Assembly (NCBI GenBank): GCA_027924645.1
Contig: BSBN01001752.1
Span: forward strand, 11,240,001 to 11,304,000
Direction of reading: 5' to 3'
Length of the DNA: 64,000 nt
DNA from: Cunninghamia lanceolata
Taxonomy: Eukaryota > Streptophyta > Pinopsida > Cupressales > Cupressaceae
In this document: positions 37,897 to 49,792 of the stretch, piece after piece
Position numbering within the stretch: the stretch's first letter is position 1
Layout of the letters: each line of letters begins with the position of its first letter
Notes under the pieces: model-generated
What the model was told of the DNA's origin: nothing
Databases searched by the model: none
The model's input: the letters and a program-made list of their open reading frames with translations, nothing else
Made by a program: the position numbers and the translations under genes

Positions 37897-38066
37897 GAAC
37901 AAGGTGAGGGAGTGGTTACAATTGATCTACGATCAGGATTTATCTATTAAGATCTACGGTTCATATTTCATTGACCAAGTCAACTCCTTCAATGTGGCAT
38001 AGGTTGCCAGCTGGCAACCATCTAGGTAACTCATATTTTCCTAAGTACCTGATGCATGTATTCCTT

Positions 38067-41000
38067 TTATGGTGCATCTTCATCAGGTTCTTCATCACCA
38101 TCTCCACGCATGATCATCACTTTCATCGGTTTCAATATCCTCCTGATGACTATCTCTTTGTATATGGATCTACATGGATATCCTGATATTTTCATATGCT
38201 TGCACAATCTTTTCTACTTCACCACCATCTTGAGTTCTTGCTTTGACGATGGCATGTTTATGCATTTGATATTTGCTCTGGAGGGCTTCTAACTTATTCC
38301 TCCTACTAGTCAGAGTTTCATTATAACTCTCCACTCTGACCTTTATTCTCATTAATTTATCCATTACTTCTTCTGTCAGGTGGTTCAAAGGGTCATCAGC
38401 TACCAGCTGGAAATTACTATGTAGAGCTTTAATTGCAAACTCTTCATCTTGATTTTCAATCTTCCCTTCTACTTTCCCTTCTAAGGTCTCCAAGACCTTT
38501 GCTTCATAAGACATCATATCATGTAGCTTCATACTGATGTTTCTCAGTTTACTGTTGCATCTCTTTAGCACATCACACTCAAACCTGATGTCTTTATTCT
38601 AGATATCAATCAATATGGCTGTGTTATTGTTTAGTACTTGATTATTTATAAGAATTTGAGGGTCAATGCTTCTTATTTCATCTAAAGCACTCAAGGCTTT
38701 CTCCATTTGAAATGACCTCTTCCCAGTCTCCATCTGTAGTTTATCCACCCTCCTCTTGGAGGTACCTAAAGAATTCCACCTCTTCAAAGAGGCTTTTACC
38801 ACTTCCTCAGCTCCATCGAGCGCAGATGACATCCATTTTAACATTATTACTGATTCATGTCTCATAAGGTTCAACTTGTTGACTTCCTCCTGAGAAATTG
38901 TAGTCAATGGGACTGCTCAATCACTTGATGTATCATTAGGGTTAATTAACCCCTTTATATAGGCATGCAACTGAGCAATATGCTCTTTATGCTACTTATT
39001 TTTCTCCTTCTCTCTCTTTATCTTCTGGGTCAAAGAATCAATAATGTCTTTCCCCTCTTGACCTTCCTGGTCTTCATTAGCAAACCCTAGATCTACTGTG
39101 GTAATCTAGAATTCTTCCAGAGTAATCTTGCCTTTTTCTTTGTCCACTGTGGGGAGTGCTATTTGGGAAGTTCTCCTGCCTGTATCAGGATCTCTTCTAA
39201 TGGCAGAAGTTAATCTTTCCTTCCTCTTAGGATTTATTAGAGTTTCTGAAAACAATGTAGATATATCAAATTCTTGAATTTCAAAATTGGGTTCTGTACT
39301 TATCTCCTTTTCCAGCCAGGGAGGAACTTGGTCACTAGATCCTGGATGTCCACCATCAACATCATGTACACCTTGAACTCCAGTATCTGTTATCATCCTT
39401 TGCGGTGAAGGTGACCTTCTTATTTCCTCCTCATGATGCTCTTCATGAGGGTGATCTTGTGATGCTTCCTCTTGTTGAGGAATCTCTTCTTTCAGAGGTT
39501 GATCCTGTTGATCATCTGCATGTTTATCATGATCCTGATCTTTTACTTCCTCTAGGGGTATCTCATCCACTTAAGTATTTTCCTCATCCTGAGGTACATT
39601 GGCATCTGTGGATATTATTTTATCTGACTTAGGTGCTTCCACTTGATCTTGGATCGCATCTTGCTCTGCACCTGATGTATCTACCTCTTGAGCCTTTAGG
39701 TCACCATGACCTGATGTTTCTTTATCTCCTGAGGTTTCTCTGTCCTTTGGCTGGACTTCGACTATTTTGGGTTTAGTTGATATTTCTTACTGTTGATGAC
39801 CCATATCTAGAGCTTTATCCTCCACTTCCATCTGTTTAACTTCTTCAACATTTTCTGTTCTTTCAGGTGTACCTGCTATATTTTTAGGATTTACATCCTC
39901 TACATACGTTAAGTCTATTGTTGAAGGACTTGTCACCTGATCATCACCTAATCAACTAATGCATCCAATCGTATTTGTTGTGCAATATTTTCTGGGCTCT
40001 TTTCTTTCTCTTGTTCTACCTGCTTCATTTCTTCTAACACCGCTTGTACTGCTGGGGTTCCATGAGGAGTTATACGGGTGTTAGCAACAAGTGTTTCCAT
40101 TGACTAAGAAGTTACATTTTGCACTACCTTATCATCAGATAGGTCTACAGTCTCCTCTAGTGAGACAGGACTGCTTTGTACTGCTCTTGAGGTTTCTTTC
40201 CTTTGTTCCTTAGCCCTCTCAGTCTTGAACTTGACTATGGTAGGAAGGGGCATATTATGCTGCAGCTCTTTTATGAACACTTCACTACCTGCCCCTCTTA
40301 GCATTATGGGGTCTTGCTTTATTTCACCTCTCATTGAAGTTCTCTGTTTCTTAGGTGTGGTTACCATCACCTGAGGTGCTTTTCTCTTTCTGGTGAGGGG
40401 TGTAGGGTCTTCTTCTTCTTCAGGCTCCTGATCTAGAGGGATATCCTCCTCTATATTCTTCTGTGATGTTTGACCCTCCTCATATGAATCAGTAGGTTGT
40501 ACAGCTAGCCTCTAGATTCTTTTAGCCTTTTGTTTATCCAAGGAAGGCGGTGCGGATGATGTTGATGCCTGTCTCGATCTTGATGCACCTTCAGCTGGCA
40601 CTTCTATTCTTTCAATTATGACCCCTTTGGGTTCAGTATCAATCTTCTTACTTCTTGGAGGTCTCTTGCTTTTATCAGGAGGTGGTACTCTCTCTCCTTT
40701 AGATTTTCTCTTCTCAATCAGGAAATCATCATACTCATCATCAGGAATTTCCTATCTTTTCTTCTTATTATCCACTGTAAGGGCTACACCCTTCTTCTTC
40801 AGTGTATTTATTTGTTCATTGACCCATGCTTGGGTCAGCTGCAATATTTTGCTTGTGAATGGATCTGAGGAAATGTCCTCTGGTATGGTAAGATTCGGCG
40901 CTAATATTGTATCATTGTATATCTTCATTTCCTCATATTCATCTACCATTATTTTACCATCATCCTTCTTCAATTGGATAGGTATTGAGATGCAGTCAAA

Positions 41001-42389
41001 AGTCCTTATCTAGTTAAGGGTTAGCCTTTGATATCTTCTTCTTCTGGCTTCAGCCTCATCTTCACAATCTGCCTAGAAATCTTCAAGATTCCTCTAATGG
41101 ATGGGCTTCCCCGTAATCTTCTGCATCCTCCCATATGGATCATATGACCTGGCCAAAGGGAAAGACTGTAATTGCATCATTGTCAAGCCAACTATGGCCT
41201 TATTAATGTTATCAGAATCCAGTCACATATACCAGCGCATTGTAACTAGAAACAATACTGGTGGAAGCTTGTTACTTGCTTTGTAAGCATCCAGTATTGT
41301 AGCCACTTGCCTCATAAACTCCATCAAAACTACTGCATCAGTGGGGTATCTTGGGAGCATGATGGGTTGACCTTCAAAACCCTCAATTCTTATATAAGAG
41401 AATGTTGCATATTGAATAAACTAGGCTCCATGCCTGTATATGATCTCCTGAGCTTCCATGCTCAATCTTTTAGTTCTGTCCTCCTCCACTGTTTTGACTA
41501 GATGCATTGAAAATACATCATTTACTAATTTGTAGTCCTGGAGGTAATTCTGCCTATGCAGCTGGGGATAATGATCCCATATGTGAGCATCATTGGTGTT
41601 GCCACCAATCTTTCCTTCTGTTGTCAATGCATCAAATGTACCCTTGTAGGCACATGAACAAACTATGTAGGAAGTCATATAAAAAGAACATTCTAAACCT
41701 CCCATGTTCATGAGTTGATCATATAGGGCATCGCTTATCATCTTGGCCCACAATGGCCTATTCTTAGTGTAGAGGGACATCAGGATGATGCCATACATCC
41801 AATCCTTGAAGCTTCCAATGTTTGGTTGGCCCGTTGATCGACTTAGTAGGGTGATCATATATTGGTATTCCTCATCGAAATCAAACTTATACAAATGTAC
41901 CAGCAATTTGGAAGCTGCAGGATAAGGACTATTTCTTGCCCTCCATTGGTACATTCTCTTCTGGGCAGTCTTCTTGTTATTCTCATATTCTACTTCCAAT
42001 TTCTTAAAATCCATGCTAACAACCTTCTTTCCCAGTGGAAGATTGAAGGTAGCGGCAAGGCCCTTGATAGACAGATCTGCATATACTCTGCCATGCTTCT
42101 CCACCTTTCTTTTGTGTGGATTATAATTTCTAGCACATTCAATAACTAACTTAGGAGCCCCCATGGAATATGGGAAACCAGCTGCATTCCACATTCCAGA
42201 TACAAACACGGAGTCTAGCAAGGTACTGTTATTCTTTTCATCACTCATTTTAGCCAACCATGCCGCTAAATCTGTACTTCCTTGATGTGTATCTCCTATA
42301 ACTCCATATTTAAATTGCACACCCTTAGGTTGAGCAAACATCGGTTTAACAAATTTAGCTTCAGATTTCAACGACCTCTTGTCCGCCAT
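38067..42389 (-). pseudogene. U3-encoded ORF protein, 3' LTR copy
   Basis: Same gene as at 57450-53137. It starts at ATG 42389 and ends at TAA 38067-38069. It carries stops of its own, most of them CAG-to-TAG or TGG-to-TAG when compared with the other LTR (for example near 41421, 41075, 40990 and 40752). An 11-bp duplication near 39935-39960 shifts the frame for the C-terminal third. In a full-length genomic RNA this copy would lie in the 3' end, between pol and the poly(A) site, so it could be read from a spliced or subgenomic RNA. Function unknown. Confidence 0.9.
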
Positions 42390-42458
42390 GATTTCTTGTA
42401 ATGAATAGGAACTTGTCTTACAATTTGATATCTCATCATGCATGCACATACATTACAC

Positions 42459-42465
42459 CTTTATA
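42459..42465 (-). promoter_or_regulatory. TATA box 70 bp before the U3 ORF, 3' LTR copy
   Basis: TATAAAG on the minus strand, 70 bp upstream of ATG 42389. Same sequence and spacing as in the 5' LTR. Confidence 0.55.
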
Positions 42466-42939
42466 GCATCATGTATATATATATATTAAACAGAACATAC
42501 AACCTCAAATCAGTGACATTATACTACCTGGATATGCAGAGAACGACAGGATGAAGGTTTCAAATTATTTACCTGATACGTTTATCCTCCTGAATTATGC
42601 TGATGATTACGGAATGAATTTAAATACCGTTGTTGATCCCGCATCTTGTTCTCGGCAAGTTGTATGCTTCAACAGGTAGTTCTTATGAGGGTTTGAGAAC
42701 TCAGCTCTGCAACTTATCATTTCTTCGCAAGGTAAGAGTATAATGAGGTTGTAAATTCATTTTAAATCCATTCATCTGGTCACTTAGGGCAAAATCTGAC
42801 TAAATTGATCTTAATCATTGATTTACTGCACATAAATCTCTGGATGTTGCCAAGTGTTATCATCGCACTAGCAATCGGTGGGAACCACCTACTACATTAA
42901 TGGCATTAATTGTTGCGTGGTAAGAAGAGGAGGATGATT

Positions 42940-43380
42940 TTTTGAAATATCAGGTGATATTGAGAATATCTGGCTATGTTTTAAAATCAAGGTATGTTCT
43001 AAATGTCAGGTGATGTTTAGAAATGTCGAGAGATGTTTCGAATATGATGATCTCTCGAACTAAAGTGACCTCCTTCTCAGAATATCAGGATGATGTCATC
43101 CTGATAATGACTTGATTTATGGTTATAGCACCATGATGTCATTGTCATGTTTGTTAGATGGGGTGATATTCAGAAATAAACCTTTGTGAGGTAAAGAGGA
43201 GGATGATGTCATAATTAGGGTGATTCTTTGTTGTTCAAGATTTGATGACGTCATCAGGATAATTGACTCTAGGGTGATATTTTACGACAGGGTGATATTT
43301 TGCGATAGGGTGATATTCGAAAGGTAGGGTGATATTCTGAATATCGAGTGATATTTTGAATATGACCCCTGCAAAATATA
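42940..43380 (-). repeat. U3 repeat array of 'ggtgatatt' units and TGACGTCA-like sites, 3' LTR
   Basis: Read on the plus strand, 'ggtgatatt' recurs eight or more times, often followed by 'ctgaatat', interspersed with palindromic 'gatgatgtcatc' and one full TGACGTCA at 43246-43253. The block 43268-43360 has more units than the 5' LTR. This is a likely enhancer region of U3. Confidence 0.75.
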
Positions 43381-43834
43381 TGACGTTGTTTGACAGGTAA
43401 GTATCACTACCACTTAAAATTGATGTCCGCATGTCACGAATTGCATGATTTATCAGGTGATAAAATTGGATCAGGGTGATCTTTTATAATATGACTGTTG
43501 TAAAGAAATATGATCCTCCCCTCAGAATATCAGTTTGACCAGGACTTTGACCATCCATAACTTTCACACCCTAAGGAATATCAGGGTGATCCAAAAAGCA
43601 AACCTACATGAAATTTTGTAATCTATCCAATCATGAGGTTATTGTCATGAAATATTAAATTTTGAAAAAACTTACCTCATCATGATGACTTACCCTACCC
43701 CCTTTATGCAGGATCATATGCCTTACTTTCTTTTACCAGACTACCAGCAAGCAGAAACACATGCCAAGCCAAACAAAAGTTTGGGTCCCTATTTTGTCAA
43801 GTCAAAATGGGGTGTGTTGTGCAACCGCACAACA

Positions 43835-44694
43835 ACTTGCCACCAAAGAAAACAAACAAATTCCAATGATTCAAGTGATGTGATCACATTCATATATAGT
43901 ATTCTAACTCTCTTCAAGAATAAGTATCATAATCTTTCTGAATGCTAAAATGTCCTCATGGTAACAATGCTAACAAAGGATCAGTAGTGTGCAAATGATT
44001 AATTATCCTCATCTTGAAATCAAGTTGAAAACATGAGTAACTGATGTTAAGCTACATAGTTGGAGATCATCCCTCATAGCCAACCAGGATAGAGCCTTGC
44101 TGCTAGCAGGCATCCATAGCCCCGACAAGGTTATCTATACAATCTCCCTAAGTAGAGCCCCATTGCTAGCAGGCGTCTATAGCCTCGGTAGAGTTACTTA
44201 GATGGCCTAATTTTATTATATTTTGGATTTTTCAATATTTATATTTTACTTTATACATCTGATGTCATCATGTAAGCTCAACATGCAAGGTATGGTCACT
44301 TGTTGTTTTAGGTTGGAGATTGCATTGGTAGCAAGGGAGTCCTTTTAGATTTTTCACTTAACACCCATACTTGTGTGTTCAACAAACCCAAGGTTGTTAG
44401 GTGAGTCATTGTGAAGAAATCACTTTGGTTAAAAAAGGCACCCTGATGAAAAGATATCACAGACCTGATCATGAGTTCTTTCTCAAAGTGAGTCATAACC
44501 TATATATGAATGTATCCTCATCACTTGAATCCTAACAATTTAGTTATTTTCTTGGGGTGATGAGTTGCATCATCTTGACTAACCAAAACAAAACTCAACC
44601 AACAAACAAAACAAAACAAAACAAACAAAACAACAACTATACAAACAACTACACAAATATACACTATGATACACATGACTATCATGAAGCTGAC
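43835..44694 (-). other. Region between pol and 3' LTR
   Basis: No gene. It contains an A/C-rich low-complexity run (44583-44640) and two tandem copies of a roughly 70-bp unit with 'ttgctagcaggc' near 44090-44200. The minus strand just before the LTR reads 'tttggtggcaagt', a weak polypurine tract; no better one is present. Confidence 0.6.
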
Positions 44695-45842
44695 TCAGGC
44701 TTGAAAATAATGTTTGAGGAACTGTCCATTAACTGGTAATGGAACATCCTCACCTATCAAGTTCTTAAGCCTGAAAGTGCTATCTCCTAATATCTCAGAA
44801 ATTTGGAAGGGGCCTATCCATAATTTATCAAACTTACCACGGTATCCTTTCCTCTCATGGGCTTTATCCCACATCAGGACTAAATCAGATATCTTGAAGG
44901 CTTTAATTTTGGCTCTTTTGTCAAACCAGCATTTGACAACAGCCTGATGTTTGGCAAATTGATCAATTGCCTAACTTCTTGGTTATTGTCTGTGCATAGG
45001 TACTCTTGGGCAAACTACAGGGTAGGAATCTTTAGGTTAATAGGGAGGATGGGATCCACCCCATACACTAAATGATAAGGTAAGTTTCTTAATGCAGCCT
45101 TGTTTCTGGTTCTGTTTACACATAAGGCATATTTTAGAAGTGTGTTCCACTCCCTAGGGTTCTTGTCTACTAACTTCTTTATGATATTCAACAAATTTTT
45201 ATTGGTGGATTCTACCAATCCATTCCCTTGGGGATAATAATTGGATGAGAACTTCAGTATGATCCCATAGTCAAAGGCCCAACTTGACAATTTGGTTGAA
45301 GCAAAAGTAGAGCCGTTATCACTTACCCGAGCATAGGGAACCCCATACCTGGTGATTATGTTACTTTCCAAAAATCTAATGGCATCTTCAGCAGTACAGG
45401 TCTTGCTACTGACAACTTCAGTCCACCTGGTACAATAATCAATAATTGTTAAAACATACCTGTGGCCTGAAGATGATGGAGGATTAATAGGTCCTATGAA
45501 ATCCATGCCCCATTGTGCAAATGGGTGCGCTTCCATCACTGGTTGCAAAGGTTGTGCAGCATATCTCTCTTTGTTGGTAGCAACTTGACATACATGACAA
45601 CATTTAATGTGCTCAATAGTATCCTTGAAAATTGTAGGCCAATAATATCCTGCTCTAAGGATAGCATGTGTTGTAGCCAAGGATGAGCCATGTGTTGTTC
45701 CAAACTTGTCATGTAGTTCTGATAAAACTTTGTTTGCTTCTAGCTTTTCTAAGCATCTTAAGTATATTCCTTCATAATTTCTCTTGAAGAGAACTCCTCC
45801 TTTCATCATATACTTTTGGGATTTTATCTTCAAGGCTCTTCT
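44695..45842 (-). pseudogene. Ty3/gypsy integrase
   Basis: In frame from 45833: an HHCC zinc region (LHDKFGTTHG near 45714, C-C-H-V-C near 45600), then the catalytic core with D111 (WGMDF, 45503), D172 (VSDNGS, 45320) and E208 (NGLVEST, 45212). That is an intact D-D(35)E. A TAG at 45015 and a nearby frameshift lead into a C-terminal chromatin-binding-type region, including KISDLVLMWDKAHERKGYRG and KFDKLWIGPFQI, which ends at TGA 44695-44697. No chromodomain is seen. The catalytic site is intact, but the chain is broken. Confidence 0.94.
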
Positions 45843-47558
45843 CTATGAAGCCTGCAGTCTTGGAGGACATCTTCTAGTAATCAGGATATGTCTAATATCT
45901 GAATACCACTCTTCATTAGCCTTAGCATTGATACCATACTGCTGACTCACTATGTTTGGATCAATTTCTGATATCATTTGGCTTAGAGCTTGTCCTCTTA
46001 CTAGTTTCATGGGTGTAATTTCCATGTCATATTCTTGTAAGACTGTGATCCACTTAGCCCTTTTTTCACCAGGCTCACTCTGCATTAACAACATCTTCAC
46101 TGCTGCATCAGGTACCACAGCAATCACCTTGCTTCTCAAGATATAATGCTTGAATTTCTTTATTGCTCTAACCAAAGCAAGTCCCTGCCTTTCAACATCT
46201 GCATATCTCAATTCAGCATCTTTGAAAGGACAGCTCATGAAGGCGATTGGTTTTTCTTCTTTTTCTTTATTTCTCTAAGTTAGCACTACTGCAGAGGTAT
46301 GTTCTGAAGCAAATGAATAAATATAGAAGTCTCTGGTGTAGTCTGGACTGATGAGGATAGGAGCATCAGAAATAGTTTTTTTTATGTCTTCAAAAGTTGC
46401 TTTTGCTTCTGATGTCCACTCAATCTTGGCATCCTTCTTCAGCATAGCATTTAAAGGTTTGACTATCTCTGCAAAGCCAGTGATGAATTTCCTGACAAAA
46501 TTTATCTTACCAAAGTAAGATTTGAGCTCTTTCTTGCTTCCTGGAAGTTGTAATTTCATAATGGACTCCACCTTGTCAGGATCAATGATAATCCCATTTT
46601 TAGTTATCAGGTGGCCTAGCAACTTTCTTGTTGTTACCCCAAATATGCATTTCTTGGGGTTTAGTGATATTCCATATTCTTCACATTTCTTAAGCACATT
46701 TCTAAGATCTGCTACATGGTTTCCTCTATCCTTAGAGAACACTGTTAAGTCATCCATGTATATGACTATGCATTTTCCTATTAAGCCTCTGAAGGCTATG
46801 TCCATTGCTCGCTGGAATGTTTCTCTAGCATTTATCAGCCCAAATGGCATACGTCTATAAGCAAATATCCCCCACTTTGTGGTGAAAGTAGTTTTTAGTC
46901 TGTCAATCTTGTCAACCATGACCTGATTGTAGCCTGAGAAGCCATCCGAAAAGGACATCATCTTGGCACCGTTAACAATTTGCAGGACTTCATCTAAGGA
47001 AGGCAAAGGATAATTGTCTTTCTCTGATGCTCTATTCAGGTTCCTAAAGTCTACACACAGCCTGATGTCTCCATTCTTTTTTCTCACTGGCACTAGATTA
47101 GCTACCCAAGTGGAGTGCCTCACAGGAAATATGATCCTGGCATTCAGCAGTTTCTTGACTTCTTCAAAAATTATTGGTTCAAGCAAAGCATTGACAAGCC
47201 TTTGCTTCTGTCTGAAAGGTTTAGCATCAGGCTTGAGAGGTATAGTGTGAGTTATGACTGATGTGTCATATGTCTTCAACTCATCATAAGTCCATGCAAT
47301 AACATCTATGTAATCTTTAAGGGTTTGAGTTATTCCTTCTAACTCTTCTGGTGTGCAAACCTTACCAATCAAGACATTTCTCTTGTCATCATTTTGTCCA
47401 ATATTCACTTGTGAATATTGTCCTCCATTAGCCTTTGGAAGATCCTTTTGTTTTAACATGTTATCCAGGTCAAATGCTCTCTCTAGCTCTATCATCCCTT
47501 TTGGAATCTTATTACTGGGCAACTCTAATATTTCTTCCTCTTACCAGACATGCTCTTC
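45843..47558 (-). pseudogene. Ty3/gypsy reverse transcriptase and first RNase H
   Basis: In frame from 47522. RT shows the LVPVRKKNGDIRLCVDFRNLN block, the first catalytic Asp in MSFSDGFSGYNQV (residue 193), and the Y-M-D-D box at residues 255-258 (near 46760), followed by GISLNPKKCIFG and LLGHLITKNG. RNase H follows at about 46340-45960; its first Asp position is Phe (YSFASE), the Glu is kept (VERQGLALV) and the last Asp is Gln (GQALSQ). This RNase H therefore looks like a catalytically dead tether. One TAG (46273-46275, CAG expected) separates the two halves; another stop closes the segment at 45843. Confidence 0.95.
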
Positions 47559-48970
47559 CACATTGTTCTCATCTATGATCTGAGCATCAAATATATCTTT
47601 GTTAGAGATGAAATCTAGGATATGTTGATCATCATCAAAAACTTGGAGATTAGTAACATTATCAGGTACTGAAGGCACTGATACCAACTCTACGGAAAAT
47701 CTCTTTAGGCCTGATATGGACAAGGGCTCTAATGTACTAGCAGCCTATGCTAAGGCATCTGCCCTATGGTTCTATTCTCTAGGTACGTGGGTGATGTTAA
47801 ATGCATCAAGGTCTTCAATCAAATCCAACACTCTATGTCTATAATTTGACAGTTTTTATAGTTGCAAGAGTAAATTCCTCTTACCTGTCTGACAACTAAT
47901 TCTGAGTCTCCAAAGACATGCAGAATTTTTACCTTCTTCTTGAGAGCAAACAGTATCCCACGAATCAGAGCTTCATACTTTGTCACATTGTTAGTGCAGG
48001 GAAACTATAATCTATAAGTAGCTAAGTAGGACTTTCCTGATGGATCAATGAGATCAATCCCTACTCCAGCTCCTTGTTTGGACTTGGATCCAACAAATCT
48101 AAGGATCCAGGGTTTATCTTCAGTAGGAGGCTTAGCTAAGCCTTTCTTCCTCTTTACAGTTCTAGCAGCTGCTCCACCTAATATCCACTTTAATTTAGGT
48201 ATTTCAGCATTCTTAGACTTCATCTTTCCTTTCTTCTGCGAAGCTGATTCTTCTTCTTTCTTTTCAACATCAGGAGGATGATCTTCTAGATTGGGTGCTA
48301 AATGCCTCTTTAAAATATGTAAACATAGTGAACAAGTGGTTTCTGAATGAGGTGCCTCATGCAATCTACACCATCCCTCAGTCAGTGCATCTTGTGGAAG
48401 CTTCCCTTGTTCTATCATTTTTTTAATTTCTCTTGATAAAAACTCCTCAAATCTAGTCAAATTACTACCTTTGTCTTCATCAGATAGTTCATAATCTGAC
48501 TTCATCAAACAATCACTCCCTGGGGTGATTTTCTCTTTCTTCTTAACATTTATTTGGTCATATACCAGAATTTCTTCTATTCTCAGAATATGATCCTCAT
48601 CATGATTTATTACCTCACTTGTGTTTCCTGCAGAAGACAAACAAAAACTAGTATCATCATCATCACTAGATGTAGAACCTACCTCGGATGATGATGATGC
48701 CTCACTACATGTTTGCTCCAGCTTCATCATATCTAAGCATGTTTCACAAGTTTTCTCTGAATGTGCCTCGTAATGTAATCTGCACCAACCATCAATCAAA
48801 ACATCATGAACATGTATATTTAACAATTGACAACGTTTTACCTTCTTGGATAGGTGCATCTCAAAATTTCTAAAGTGATCTATCTCATTCTCATTCTCAA
48901 AATTACTATCAGGTTCTACAGTCGTTATGTCCTCCTGATGATCATCATCATGATGATGAAAGTAAAACAT
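47559..48970 (-). pseudogene. Zinc-knuckle-like pair plus extra (archaeal-type) RNase H, between PR and RT
   Basis: From 48970 the frame encodes two copies of a roughly 50-residue unit (about 48871-48725 and 48457-48311). Each has an FE-x2-LS-(K/R)-x-(I/V)-K helix and ends in GWCRLH...HSE.TC..C, that is C-X2-H-X3-H-X4-C-X2-C. A Lys-rich linker follows. Then comes an RNase H fold (48110-47740): WILRFVGSKSKQGAGVG, TNNVTKYEALIRG, GDSELVVRQV and HVPRE...NHRADALA. The first Asp is now Val and the usual Glu of NN-x-A-E-Y is Lys; GDS and ADAL are kept. A stop at 48005 and a frameshift near 47860 break it. Confidence 0.85.
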
Positions 48971-48994
48971 TAGGATCTCTTCTATCCTGATAGT

Positions 48995-49792
48995 CTACGG
49001 TCTAATGGCATAAACTCTGGGTTCAACATTCACGTACATGACCTCGTTTGTTTTGTTATACTCGATGATCATGTGCTTCATTCTAGGCTCAGCATCTATT
49101 CTTATTTGATTAGGTATCCATTTCCAAGGTAACCACATGTGACTGAAGTCAGTAGACATATATCCATTGAGGGTTTTAGACCAGTCTCTGCTGAGCAACA
49201 TCCCCTATATATCAGGTATATCTACTACCTAGATATCGATGTAATATTGGATCCTTGGATCAGATGCTAGTTGCATGTGAATATGAGTTAACTCTCCTAC
49301 TACACTTACTTTTGCTTTATCTACCTGTGTCACCTTCTTTAGGGATTTAGTAGGATGCAGTCCTAAAGCATTGCATATAGATAGGGACATGACATTTGTA
49401 GATGCACCTGAATCTACCAAACAGTTGTGTAAATTCTTACTAAACATCCTTATGGTAAGGAGGAAAGGTGGTGACTCACTTTTGTACCTGTACAAGGTCA
49501 TGTGGGAGGTTTCTGCAGCTTGGATAGTAGCTGGCACTTTATGTTTGACAATATTATCTTTAGCAGCATGATCTCTATTACTAGGCTGACCTGGGGAATG
49601 ACTATCCTCTCTAGGAGTAGGATCATCTAGTGATTTCATAAATGCCTTCTTAATTGCAGTAGTTTTCAACAACTCTGATAGAGACAGGCTGATCTTTACT
49701 TTCTTCATCTCATCTACCAGATATGTGACTAGTTTGTCAGATTCATGAGGTAGGCCAACAACTTTTGATGCTGTGTTCTGTGGTGACAGATA
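48995..49792 (-). pseudogene. Ty3/gypsy protease
   Basis: Frame from 49790 with the main open piece 49708-49229. The catalytic D-S-G-A lies at 49414 in the context NCLVDSGASTNVM, followed by the LGL hydrophobic helix and a beta-rich region. Two stops near 49205-49229 separate a second piece (49201-48995) with GMLLSRDWSKTLNGYMSTDFSHMW, corresponding to the G-R-D-W end of the protease. It would release the polyprotein domains in the particle. Confidence 0.9.

Larger units (their letters stand above)
37069..43834 (-). repeat. 3' LTR of the giant element
   Basis: It aligns with 52139-58852 over its whole length. On the minus strand: 1.4 kb of promoter-like DNA, the U3 reading frame (42389-38067), a second TATA box (37890-37896), then R and U5. 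Differences from the 5' LTR include an 11-bp tandem duplication near 39935-39960 and extra units in the 'ggtgatatt' array near 43260-43370. Confidence 0.96.

Noticed and set aside
40618..41013. Plus-strand frames inside the giant LTRs (131 codons here, 137 codons at 55679)
   Set aside because: Both are antisense shadows of the U3 reading frame; their presence in both LTRs only reflects duplication.
43835..43860. Strong polypurine tract before the giant 3' LTR
   Set aside because: Only 'ggtggcaag' is purine-rich; I mention it as weak and do not annotate it.
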